Origin: a bacterium
GTDB lineage: Bacteria > Patescibacteriota > Saccharimonadia > Saccharimonadales > SZUA-47
Direction: 5' to 3'
Assembly (NCBI GenBank): GCA_030427125.1
Contig: JAUHXF010000005.1
Location: forward strand, 1-54,682
DNA length: 54,682 nt
Positions within the stretch are counted from its first letter, which is position 1; each line of letters begins with the position of its first letter. Shown in pieces: positions 31,530-39,011 of the stretch. The notes beneath the pieces were generated by a model. The model was given only the letters and a program-made list of their open reading frames with translations. It did not search any database and was not told where the DNA came from. A program made the position numbers and the translations under genes.

Positions 31530-32888
31530 TTAGTTATTATTGTTAGTTTTTTCGAGAGCTGCATGCATGTGTAGAGCTAGCGCAGCGGTCCACGAAAAGT
31601 TTTTTGCGCCTGCAGGTTGCCCAGATTTAGCAGAGAAATATTCATATGGTCCGTGTTTTTGAATGAGCTTTAGACTTTTTTCTCGTAGATCTCGGGCTTC
31701 ATTTGTATACCCATAGCGCTCTAGTCCATCAGCTATCAACCAATTTGTGTTGATCCACGATGGACCCTGCCAGTAGCCGAGCTCTTTGTACCAGTTGCTT
31801 GAAAGTGGCACACTCGGCACCGGGTACTTACTCCCGAATTGATTTGGTGATTTGAGCAGTTTTACGAGCTCTTCGGCACGTTCTTTCGATATTGAGCCTG
31901 CATAGAGGGGTAGTAGTGCAGCAAGCGACGGTTCTTTGACGAGTTTTTGCGATATAAATACGCGTGAATAGTACTGCTTGTAAAAATCATCCCACAGCGA
32001 TTCAAGTGCTTGCTCTGTTTTTTCCATGGATGAGAGTAATGAGTCAGAAAGTTGATGCCCAATGAACGACGCTATATCTCTGAGATGTTGGTTAGCGCGA
32101 ATAAAGATCGCATTATATGCAAGGTCTTGCATCGTGAAATGAGAGCGAGCGAGAATCGCTTCTGTATCCCAGTTTTTACGCTTCATTCGCTGCAAGATAG
32201 AGAAATATAGCAACGAATCTATAGCATCGAGTCGTTGACCGGGCGGTACGTGTTTCGTATCTCGCCGAAACAGCAAGAACACCTTATCCAAGTTGAGTTT
32301 ATCGACGGCTGATACCCACCACGGCCGGGCATGAAGATGGAGCTGATCAATCCAGGGTGGTGAGTTATCCAGACCCGACTCCCACGGATGCACTAGCATA
32401 ACGAGCCCTTCGTTATGAGGGTCACGTTCTTTATAGAGCCAGGTATGATATTGTACGAGTGCTGGGAATATATCTTGATACCAGCCACGGCGCTCGACTT
32501 TTGACAGTTTTTCTCCTATACGAACGACTGCCTCTGCGAGCATCGGTGGCTGTGTCATTCCTGATGTTGAAACTGCCTCTGGTGCGTATGGATTGCGCCA
32601 CGATTGCCAGATGTTTCTGTCCCGTTTCTGTGAATCGTCATCGCCAAAAATCATATGTGGCAGCATTCCGTTGAGCCACTGACCACGCAGGAGGCTTTTT
32701 ATTTCGTTTTGCGCTCGAGTGACGTCGAATTCTGCAAGACCGATTGCGATAAAGCAGCTATCCCAAAGCCATTGATGAGGATATAGCCCCTCAGCAGGTA
32801 TCGTAAATTCACCGCGCTGGTTTTTCTCCAGTACATCACGACAAAGCTGCGTTAGTGATTGCTTGTCTTTTTCTTCACTCGCCTGCAT
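31530..32888 (-). CDS. MGH1-type alpha/alpha-barrel glycoside hydrolase
   Basis: A 452-residue protein of the GH63-like/mannosylglycerate-hydrolase (MGH1) class. Conserved features are 'PHQWLWDSCFIAIGL', 'GMLPHMIF', 'HPWESGLDNSPPW', 'GYWQGPSWINTNWLI' and 'YEYFSAKSGQPAGAKNFSWTAAL' (parts). It has no signal peptide, so it acts on an intracellular sugar such as a compatible solute or glycan; the trehalose gene at 10104 makes trehalose or glucosyl compounds one possibility. Start: the second of two ATGs, 7 nt after TATACT; the first ATG abuts the -10 box. Confidence 0.85.
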   Translation of the reverse strand: MQASEEKDKQSLTQLCRDVLEKNQRGEFTIPAEGLYPHQWLWDSCFIAIGLAEFDVTRAQNEIKSLLRGQWLNGMLPHMIFGDDDSQKRDRNIWQSWRNPYAPEAVSTSGMTQPPMLAEAVVRIGEKLSKVERRGWYQDIFPALVQYHTWLYKERDPHNEGLVMLVHPWESGLDNSPPWIDQLHLHARPWWVSAVDKLNLDKVFLLFRRDTKHVPPGQRLDAIDSLLYFSILQRMKRKNWDTEAILARSHFTMQDLAYNAIFIRANQHLRDIASFIGHQLSDSLLSSMEKTEQALESLWDDFYKQYYSRVFISQKLVKEPSLAALLPLYAGSISKERAEELVKLLKSPNQFGSKYPVPSVPLSSNWYKELGYWQGPSWINTNWLIADGLERYGYTNEARDLREKSLKLIQKHGPYEYFSAKSGQPAGAKNFSWTAALALHMHAALEKTNNNN

Positions 32889-32914
32889 AAGCATAAGTAT
32901 AGTGGAATTTGAAA

Positions 32915-33409
32915 TTATCTGAAATTTGTAAACGTTACAGGAAAGGCGAAATCCGCTTCATTTATAGACTGCATAGCTTTCTGTAGCTCATCCTTCTTTG
33001 GGCTCATGACTCGAATGGAGTCGCCTTGAATTTGTGTCTTGATTTTCGGAAGTTTTTCTTTCAAGTGTTTCGTGATCTTTTTGGCATCATCTTGTTTTAA
33101 GCCATTCTTAAACGGCACGACCCATATCTTGCGGAGATTGGTTGTCTCTGGCTCCTGACTGACGTCAAACGTTTTTTGTGACACGCCACGAGTTGCAGCT
33201 TTCTTGCGTAGCATATCTATTATCGCATCGAGGTGATACTGTGTATCGCCATAAATTTTGACGCCTTTTTTATCCTCCAGCCACACAAGTTCTGCGTGGG
33301 TACCCTTGAGGTCATAACGATTACCAAGTTCTTTTTGTACTTGGTCATAGACGTTGTTCATCTCCCCTGTGTCGTAAGTGGACTCTATGTCAAATGAAAA
33401 TACTGCCAT
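32915..33409 (-). CDS. YajQ-family nucleotide/RNA-binding protein
   Basis: A 164-residue UPF0234/YajQ protein: 'FSFDIESTYDTGEMNNVYDQVQKEL' region, 'NRYDLKGTHAEL', 'VAFKNGLKQDDAKKITK'-like segment and 'KLPKIKTQIQGDSIRVMSPKKDELQ' (parts). Two RNP-like folds; members bind cyclic di-GMP in Xanthomonas and nucleotides or tRNA elsewhere. The ATG at 33409 is 6 nt after TATACT on the minus strand, which points to leaderless translation and rejects the longer frame to 33472. Confidence 0.92.
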   Translation of the reverse strand: MAVFSFDIESTYDTGEMNNVYDQVQKELGNRYDLKGTHAELVWLEDKKGVKIYGDTQYHLDAIIDMLRKKAATRGVSQKTFDVSQEPETTNLRKIWVVPFKNGLKQDDAKKITKHLKEKLPKIKTQIQGDSIRVMSPKKDELQKAMQSINEADFAFPVTFTNFR

Positions 33410-33474
33410 ATAACTAGTATATACAATTAGTTTACGTATGTGCGATACACTAGGATGTAGAACAAGGAGCAAAT

Positions 33475-34062
33475 ATGAACGTAGTAATTATAAGTGGTAG
33501 TATGCGAGGCCAGTCGCAAAGTCTTAAAGTCAGTACGTGGTTCATGGAGCATGCTGAGTCACTTGGGTATACTCCTACCCTGATAGATTTACATCAAGCA
33601 CAACTGCCAATGTATGATGACGGTGAAACCGAAGTACCACAATTAAGTGATTTGAAGAAGACCCTCGAAGACGCAGACGCCGTTGTATTCGTGAGCCCTG
33701 AGTGGAACGGCATGATGAGTCATGGCATTGTGAATTTTATGCATTATATCGATAAAGAGCTTGCTAATAAGCCAGCGATGCTTGTCGGAGTTACTTCAGG
33801 TAGAAATGGTCACTATCCACTCATGCAGATGCGCGTCATGGGGTATAAAAACAATCAGTTTATTATTAGCCCAGAGAACGTACTGGTACAGGGTGTTAAA
33901 GATATTATGAATAGCCATAGTCCAGAACCGGATAGCCCTGATGAATCTGTGCAGAAAAGAGCGGATTATGCGCTACGTGTACTGTCTGAATACGCTAAAG
34001 CTTTACAGCAGGTCCGTGCATCTGGTGTGATTGATTTCGCTCAGTTCAAGAACGGTGTCTAA
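33475..34062 (+). CDS. NADPH-dependent FMN reductase family protein
   Basis: A 195-residue flavodoxin-fold oxidoreductase. The FMN phosphate loop is 'ISGSMRGQSQSLKV' near the N-terminus, and the second loop 'VSPEWNGMMSHGIVNFMHY' contacts the flavin (PEYN-like PEWN). It would reduce quinones, flavins or azo compounds with NAD(P)H in the cytosol. AAGGAG 7 nt upstream gives a normal Shine-Dalgarno start. Its substrate is not predictable. Confidence 0.9.
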   Translation: MNVVIISGSMRGQSQSLKVSTWFMEHAESLGYTPTLIDLHQAQLPMYDDGETEVPQLSDLKKTLEDADAVVFVSPEWNGMMSHGIVNFMHYIDKELANKPAMLVGVTSGRNGHYPLMQMRVMGYKNNQFIISPENVLVQGVKDIMNSHSPEPDSPDESVQKRADYALRVLSEYAKALQQVRASGVIDFAQFKNGV

Positions 34063-34086
34063 CCTACTCTGTGATACCATAAGCGT

Positions 34087-35058
34087 ATGGTGATACCGAC
34101 TGTTTTAGGGTCGTCTCATTTAGAGTTTGGTGGCTATGAAGTGCCTATTTTCTTGTATGTTGGCATACTTTTTCTAACGAGTTTTGTATTTTTACCCATG
34201 TTTTTGTTTCGAAAATGGTACTCCTACCGACGTCGATTAAAAGCAAACCTTATTACGAGCGAGTATGAACCACCATCAGACTTAACACCCGCCGAGATGC
34301 AGTACTTATTTGGAGGCATTAATGATGAGCGCATTACTGCTGCGACTATTATTCATATGGTACAACGGGGGTATCTGCACATGAGAAAAGAAAATGGCAT
34401 AAAAAAGGTGTTTGCTGGACCAAAAGCAGCTGATTCTTCGTTGAAAATGTGGGAACAGATGATTCTTACTCAAATTGAGTCTAGTTCTACCGGTGCAAAA
34501 GCTGACGCAATTATGGCGCATCCAATTGCATTCGTAGATAAAGATATGAATCATCGTCACTCAGACGCCTCGACGTTATCCGACTACATAGCTGAGTCAT
34601 TACAGAAGAGGAAATTAATCAAAGGGAAGGGTGTGAATTCATTTTTTCTTGAGGCGTTTTCAGTTGCACTATTCCTTATCGCAACATTGATATTGTGGCC
34701 GATACTGCTGTATTGGTTTTTGAGCCTCATTGAGTCGTCAACGAGCGACTTGGCTAGTACGCAGGATTTTGCAATAACTGCTGCGATTGCGAGTATAGCT
34801 GCGTTTATACCGATGTATGCATTTTCTGTCTTCTTCGTGAAGTGGCGGGCGCAGCTGTTTGGGCGTCGTTGGATGGCAAGTGATAGGCTGAATCGACAGT
34901 GGCCACAGATGATGGGATTCCGCCATTTTGTAAAGCTTACTGAAAAGAATCGTTTACGATTCGACTCCGAAGAGCTGCAGAAATCAAGCTCAAAAGACAT
35001 CTTGCCGTATGCTGTAGCGCTTGGGTTTGTCGAGAATTGGCGCAATATTGTCGTATAA
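34087..35058 (+). CDS. DUF2207 C-terminal-like membrane protein
   Basis: A 323-residue membrane protein with a first helix (about 19-38), a cytosolic winged-helix-like domain ('DLTPAEMQYLFGGINDERITAATIIHMVQRGYLHM', shown in part), two more helices (about 200-255) and a C-terminal domain ending 'DILPYAVALGFVENWRNIVV'. It corresponds to the membrane/cytosolic half of DUF2207 proteins but lacks the exported N-terminal domain found in the relative at 41539-43275. No Shine-Dalgarno; extended -10 TGATACCAT ends 6 nt before the ATG. Confidence 0.8.
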   Translation: MVIPTVLGSSHLEFGGYEVPIFLYVGILFLTSFVFLPMFLFRKWYSYRRRLKANLITSEYEPPSDLTPAEMQYLFGGINDERITAATIIHMVQRGYLHMRKENGIKKVFAGPKAADSSLKMWEQMILTQIESSSTGAKADAIMAHPIAFVDKDMNHRHSDASTLSDYIAESLQKRKLIKGKGVNSFFLEAFSVALFLIATLILWPILLYWFLSLIESSTSDLASTQDFAITAAIASIAAFIPMYAFSVFFVKWRAQLFGRRWMASDRLNRQWPQMMGFRHFVKLTEKNRLRFDSEELQKSSSKDILPYAVALGFVENWRNIVV

Positions 35059-35064
35059 AAGAGT

Positions 35065-35093
35065 TTGTGCTCCAGTTCTTGTACAGATACAAT
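35065..35093 (+). promoter_or_regulatory. Leaderless promoter of the pheS operon
   Basis: TTGTGC (35065-35070), 17-bp spacer, TACAAT (35088-35093), 7 nt before the pheS ATG. No ribosome-binding site and no room for a T-box or attenuator. Confidence 0.65.
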
Positions 35094-35100
35094 AGAGTGA

Positions 35101-36111
35101 ATGAAAGAAATCGAGTCAGCGCGAAAAGCTCTGCGTGAACAATTCGAGGGTCTAGAAGATAAAAAAGCAATTCTTCGCGCCACAGAATTAAAAGCGCTAT
35201 TTGACGGTATTCGTGAGGTTGCCCCGGAAAAACGGGGTGCATATGGAAAAGCCGTCAATGAGCTGAAGCTGGAAGTGCAAGGTTGGGTTGAAGAAGCAAT
35301 GGAAATTGATGAGGAAGTGCTACCGCTTGACATTACCGCGCCAACAGACGTTAATGCACCACTACCAACATTTATTGACGGAAATAGCGGAACGCAACAC
35401 CCGTTAACGACTGAGATAGACACACTATGTGACATCTTCCAACGTATGGGCTTTGTTATCGAAGAATCACGAGAGATAGATGATGACTACCATATGTTTA
35501 GTAGCTTGAATTTCCCTGAGGATCATCCGGCGCGTGATGATTACGACACATTTATGACTGACGAGGGTCTTGTTGCGCCCGCACATACTAGTACGATGCA
35601 GAATCGTGTCATGCAAAAGTATCGGGATAATTTACAGAAAGGTGAGCCAATCGCGGTTGTTGTCCCTGATAGGGTTTTTCGGAATGAGGATCTTGATGCA
35701 ACCCATGAGCATACGTTCTATCAGTACGAGGGTATTTATGTAGGGAGAAAAGTGACTGTCGGTAATCTCATCGCGACGCTTTCGGCATTTATGAATGAGT
35801 ACTTTGGTCAAGAATTAGAAACGAAGCTTCAGCCGTTTTACTTCCCGTTTACTGAGCCATCATTTGAATTTGCTATTGAGCGACCAGAAATTTTGCGCAA
35901 GGATGATTCTGAGGAGCAGAAGTGGCTCGAACTGCTTGGTTGTGGCATGATTCATCCGAATGTCCTCAAGGCAGCTGGCATCGATTCAACTGAATTTACC
36001 GGTTTTGCTTGGGGTGGTGGGGTCGAGCGGCTTGTCATGATGAAGAACGGTATCGAAGACGTTCGACACTTCGAGTCCGCAAACCTGAAATTCTTGAGGC
36101 AGTTTAAGTGA
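35101..36111 (+). CDS. pheS: Phenylalanine--tRNA ligase alpha subunit
   Basis: A 336-residue class II synthetase subunit; with PheT forms the (alpha-beta)2 enzyme. N-terminal coiled coil (about 1-85), then 'HPLTTEIDTLCDIFQRMGFVI' (motif 1 region), 'HPARDDYDTFMTD', 'VFRNEDLDATHEHTFYQYEGIYV' (motif 2; parts) and the motif 3 'GFAWGGGVERLVMMKNGIEDVRHFE'. All catalytic motifs are intact. It starts a long operon, but pheT is 2.9 kb downstream rather than adjacent. The next gene overlaps by 4 bp (GTGA). Confidence 0.97.
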   Translation: MKEIESARKALREQFEGLEDKKAILRATELKALFDGIREVAPEKRGAYGKAVNELKLEVQGWVEEAMEIDEEVLPLDITAPTDVNAPLPTFIDGNSGTQHPLTTEIDTLCDIFQRMGFVIEESREIDDDYHMFSSLNFPEDHPARDDYDTFMTDEGLVAPAHTSTMQNRVMQKYRDNLQKGEPIAVVVPDRVFRNEDLDATHEHTFYQYEGIYVGRKVTVGNLIATLSAFMNEYFGQELETKLQPFYFPFTEPSFEFAIERPEILRKDDSEEQKWLELLGCGMIHPNVLKAAGIDSTEFTGFAWGGGVERLVMMKNGIEDVRHFESANLKFLRQFK

Positions 36112-36821
36112 ATAAAACTGAGCTAAAAATTGACTGCATAACTCATGAAGTGGCTGCAGACTGGTATGAAGGTGATACAAATCAAGTGATCTTAGTATTA
36201 CCAGGTTTTACGTCGACTCGCGAGCGATATTCAGCATTAGCTTCCTATCTTCAAGCAAAAACTCAGCACTCTGTCTTAGTGCTCGAATACAGCGGACATG
36301 GCGAAAGTACTATTAAGTTAGAAAAAATCACAGGCTCTCAAAATTTTTCCGAAGTTGTTCGCGCCTTTGACTGGATCAGAGATAACCACCCAGAAAAGGA
36401 GATTACCGTATTAGGTACGAGCTATGGTGGATTGCACGCAACGCTTCTTACGAAATATAGAGACTATGAGAACATCATTCTCCGTGTGCCTGCTGCGTAT
36501 GATGAGAGAAGCATCTATACACCGATTGGCAGACTCGAAGATTTACATGACCCAAAATATCGTTTGAACCCTGACAATTTTAGCGAAATTGAAGAAAACT
36601 GGATGTTTAGCCATACCAATGCAGTTAAAGGGCGAAGTTTTGTCATTATTCATGAGAACGACACTGTGTGTCCAGAACCATCTACGCGGGCATTTGCCAA
36701 AGCTTTTGACGCTGACGTGTGGGTCGCGCCAGGGTTGCAGCACGGATTTAAAGAAAGTAATCTGTCCGAAGAGGATGAACTGGCGTACTATCAGAAGATA
36801 GTAGATTGGATCCTAGAATGA
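36108..36821 (+). CDS. Alpha/beta hydrolase
   Basis: A 237-residue serine hydrolase fold. The nucleophile elbow is 'GTSYGGLH'; an acid in 'HENDTVCPEP' and the late 'GLQHGFKES' supply the rest of the triad; 'LPGFTSTRERY' is the oxyanion region. Its GTG start overlaps the pheS stop by 4 bp and its TGA overlaps the next start. Possible roles include esterase or lipase; no substrate is suggested. Location between pheS and pheT is unusual. Confidence 0.88.
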   Translation: MNKTELKIDCITHEVAADWYEGDTNQVILVLPGFTSTRERYSALASYLQAKTQHSVLVLEYSGHGESTIKLEKITGSQNFSEVVRAFDWIRDNHPEKEITVLGTSYGGLHATLLTKYRDYENIILRVPAAYDERSIYTPIGRLEDLHDPKYRLNPDNFSEIEENWMFSHTNAVKGRSFVIIHENDTVCPEPSTRAFAKAFDADVWVAPGLQHGFKESNLSEEDELAYYQKIVDWILE

Positions 36822-37399
36822 AGAATGCAATCTTAATCCATGGACTTCAGGATCGTGGCGAATACTACGATGCAAGCATGCCTCCACCGGGAGTAGATCA
36901 TTGGTTTTCATGGTTAAAAAAGCAGCTTCTTGTAAAAGATATCTATGCCGAAAATCCAACGATCTATAGAACATTTCAAGCGACATATGAACAATTCAAG
37001 GATACTGTTGAGCGTTCGTTAAAAATAGATGAGGAAACAATACTTGTCGGCCATAGTTTCGGTGGCGGCTTTCTGGTTCGTTGGCTTAGCGAAAACAAGG
37101 ATAAAAAAGTTGGCAAGGTGGTTTTGGTTGCTCCATGGTTGAACCCAGACAATAATCCTATGCTGGAGACGAGAGATTTCTTTGATTTTGAGATTGATCC
37201 GAAGATTGCTGAAAGGACCTCAGGTCTTGTTGTTTTTAATTCAAATGACGATGTTAAGTCCATCCATAAATCTGTAGAGATGATTAGAGAAGCTGTAGAT
37301 GGTATTGTAGTAAAAGAGTTTAAAGGCTTTGGGCATTTCTGCTACGAAAATATGAAAACACATGAGTTCCCAGAACTATTAGACGAGGTGCTATCATGA
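36818..37399 (+). CDS. RBBP9/YdeN-type alpha/beta hydrolase
   Basis: A 193-residue small serine hydrolase: start 'KNAILIHGLQDRGEYYDAS', nucleophile 'VGHSFGGGFLVRWL', acid in 'NSNDDVKSIHKS' and histidine in 'FKGFGHFCYEN', the arrangement of RBBP9/YdeN proteins. The ATG at 36818 overlaps the previous stop (ATGA), a better start than four codons earlier. It overlaps the SDR gene by 4 bp. Substrate unknown. Confidence 0.88.
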   Translation: MKNAILIHGLQDRGEYYDASMPPPGVDHWFSWLKKQLLVKDIYAENPTIYRTFQATYEQFKDTVERSLKIDEETILVGHSFGGGFLVRWLSENKDKKVGKVVLVAPWLNPDNNPMLETRDFFDFEIDPKIAERTSGLVVFNSNDDVKSIHKSVEMIREAVDGIVVKEFKGFGHFCYENMKTHEFPELLDEVLS

Positions 37400-38058
37400 T
37401 AGTTATTACTGGGGCGAGTGATGGACTAGGGTTGCAGCTAGCTAAGCTGTATAGCGAAGCAGGTAAAAAAGTCGTTAATATATCTCGTCGGCCGTCTAAA
37501 TATGCCGAAATAAACATTGAGATGAGTTTGCGAGAAGGTCCGGACATCGAAGAAGCCGCAGCTATGGTAAATGAGTTAGAAGAAGGGCTGGAAGCTATTA
37601 TCCATAATGCTGGAGTTATGTCTCTACAGCCGCTCGGCAGTATTACGGAAGAAGAAGTGAAAAGATTGATGTCGACAAATGTGAAGTCTCAAATATTGTT
37701 AACATCGTTTTTGGCTGATCGCATAAAGAAGGACAAGACAGATATAGTATGCGTGGCGTCGACGGTCGGCACCAAAGCCTACAAAGATCAAGCTGTCTAT
37801 GGGGCAAGTAAGTGGGCAGTGCGAGGTTTTGCTAAAAATCTGCAAGAAGAGTTTAAAGATGCGCCGAATAGAGTCATTAGTTTCTGTCCTGGCGGGTTTA
37901 AGTCTGACATCGCCAAGAAAGCTACTGGTCAAGCCGCTGAGCTCAAGGGTGGAAGTATGGAGCCTGCAGACCTGGCGCTATTCATGAAGCAGATTTTAGA
38001 TCTTCCGAAAAATATGGAAGTAAGTGAGGTTATAATAAATCGAAAGGCATTTAAGTAG
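37396..38058 (+). CDS. Short-chain dehydrogenase/reductase
   Basis: A 220-residue Rossmann-fold oxidoreductase. 'TGASDGLG' (residues 5-12) binds NAD(P); 'NAG' occurs in 'IHNAGVMSLQ'; the catalytic Ser is in 'CVASTVG' and 'YGASKWAVRGF' gives Tyr and Lys. Length is slightly short for the family (~250). Coupled to the upstream hydrolase by a 4-bp overlap. The substrate is not predictable. Confidence 0.92.
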   Translation: MIVITGASDGLGLQLAKLYSEAGKKVVNISRRPSKYAEINIEMSLREGPDIEEAAAMVNELEEGLEAIIHNAGVMSLQPLGSITEEEVKRLMSTNVKSQILLTSFLADRIKKDKTDIVCVASTVGTKAYKDQAVYGASKWAVRGFAKNLQEEFKDAPNRVISFCPGGFKSDIAKKATGQAAELKGGSMEPADLALFMKQILDLPKNMEVSEVIINRKAFK

Positions 38059-38066
38059 GGGTTTAT

Positions 38067-38558
38067 ATGAAAATAAAACTTTTTATCACAGGTGGATCAA
38101 TCGACAAGCGCTATAACGAGATTTCTGAGCGTATGGTGCTCGACAAGACGCACATTCCGAAGATGCTTGAAATAAGTAGAACTACATTAAACATCTCAAC
38201 AGAAGAATTAATGCTCGTAGATAGTCTGGACATCAAAGAGCCGCAGCGCCGAAAGATTCTTGAGGCGTGTCAAAATGAGAAATCAAAGCACATTGTTATA
38301 ACTCATGGTACGAGTACGATCGTAGAGACAGCTCAATTATTGGGCAAAAACATAGAGGACAAAACGATAGTCTTGCTTGGTGCAATGATTCCTTATTCAC
38401 TGCTTGATACATCAGACGCAATGTTTAACTTGGGATGCGCAGTTAACGCAGTACAGACGCTAGACAGAGGCGTCTATATAACAATGAACGGTCGAATCTT
38501 CTCGTGGAAGAACGTCATGAAAGACACAAAACTCGGAGAATTCAAAGAAGTAGACTAG
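38067..38558 (+). CDS. Short asparaginase-like protein
   Basis: A 163-residue protein with the N-terminal asparaginase/glutaminase domain only. The first catalytic loop is 'TGGSID' (residues 8-13), where canonical enzymes have TGGTI, and the second is 'THGTSTIVETA' (80-84), where HGTDT is usual, so both the threonine nucleophile (Ser) and the Asp are replaced. The C-terminal domain (~150 residues) is absent. Such stand-alone domains may have another activity or none. TAGGGG precedes the ATG. It belongs to the pheS-pheT operon. Confidence 0.8.
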   Translation: MKIKLFITGGSIDKRYNEISERMVLDKTHIPKMLEISRTTLNISTEELMLVDSLDIKEPQRRKILEACQNEKSKHIVITHGTSTIVETAQLLGKNIEDKTIVLLGAMIPYSLLDTSDAMFNLGCAVNAVQTLDRGVYITMNGRIFSWKNVMKDTKLGEFKEVD

Positions 38559-38562
38559 AACA

Positions 38563-39009
38563 ATGAGTACGATATTTGACAAAATAGTGGGCGGTGAAGT
38601 GAAGTCCTGGACTATCTGGGAAGATGATGAGTATATGGCTTTCTTGACCCCGTTTCCGAATACACCAGGCCATACTGTTGTAATTGTCAAAGAAAACCCC
38701 GGTGATTATGTGTTTACAGCTGACGAAGCAAAAGTGGATGGTCTCATGAAGGCTGCAAGACAAGTTGCCAGAAAACTCGAGAAAGCTTTCGACACTGATC
38801 GCGTTGGGTTATTGTTCCATGGTCTCGGAGTACCTCACTTACATGCTCAGTTGGTGCCATTTCATGCAAACCTTGATCAGGATCCTGTAGTAGCTGCAGC
38901 TTTTAGAAAAGATAATCCGCAATACGCGCAAGAATTAACAGCCCTCGATGGACCAAAGATGGATGATGCAGAGCTCGATAAATATCAAAAAATGATTCAG
39001 GAAGCGTAA
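38563..39009 (+). CDS. HIT-family nucleotide phosphohydrolase/transferase
   Basis: A 148-residue histidine-triad protein: 'FDKIVGGEVKSWTIWEDDEYMAFL' (parts) at the start and 'VPHLHAQLVPF' at the active site. The motif is His92-x-His94-x-Gln96, not the His-x-His-x-His of Hint/Fhit; Gln at the third place is typical of the GalT/Ap4A-phosphorylase branch, suggesting nucleotidyl transfer rather than plain hydrolysis. It sits 4 bp after the asparaginase-like gene and 2 bp before pheT. Confidence 0.9.
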   Translation: MSTIFDKIVGGEVKSWTIWEDDEYMAFLTPFPNTPGHTVVIVKENPGDYVFTADEAKVDGLMKAARQVARKLEKAFDTDRVGLLFHGLGVPHLHAQLVPFHANLDQDPVVAAAFRKDNPQYAQELTALDGPKMDDAELDKYQKMIQEA

Positions 39010-39011
39010 AA

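Noticed and set aside
34584-35435. Long antisense frame opposite the DUF2207-like gene and pheS
   Set aside because: It spans two confident genes on the other strand, and its product is Ser-rich and unlike any family.
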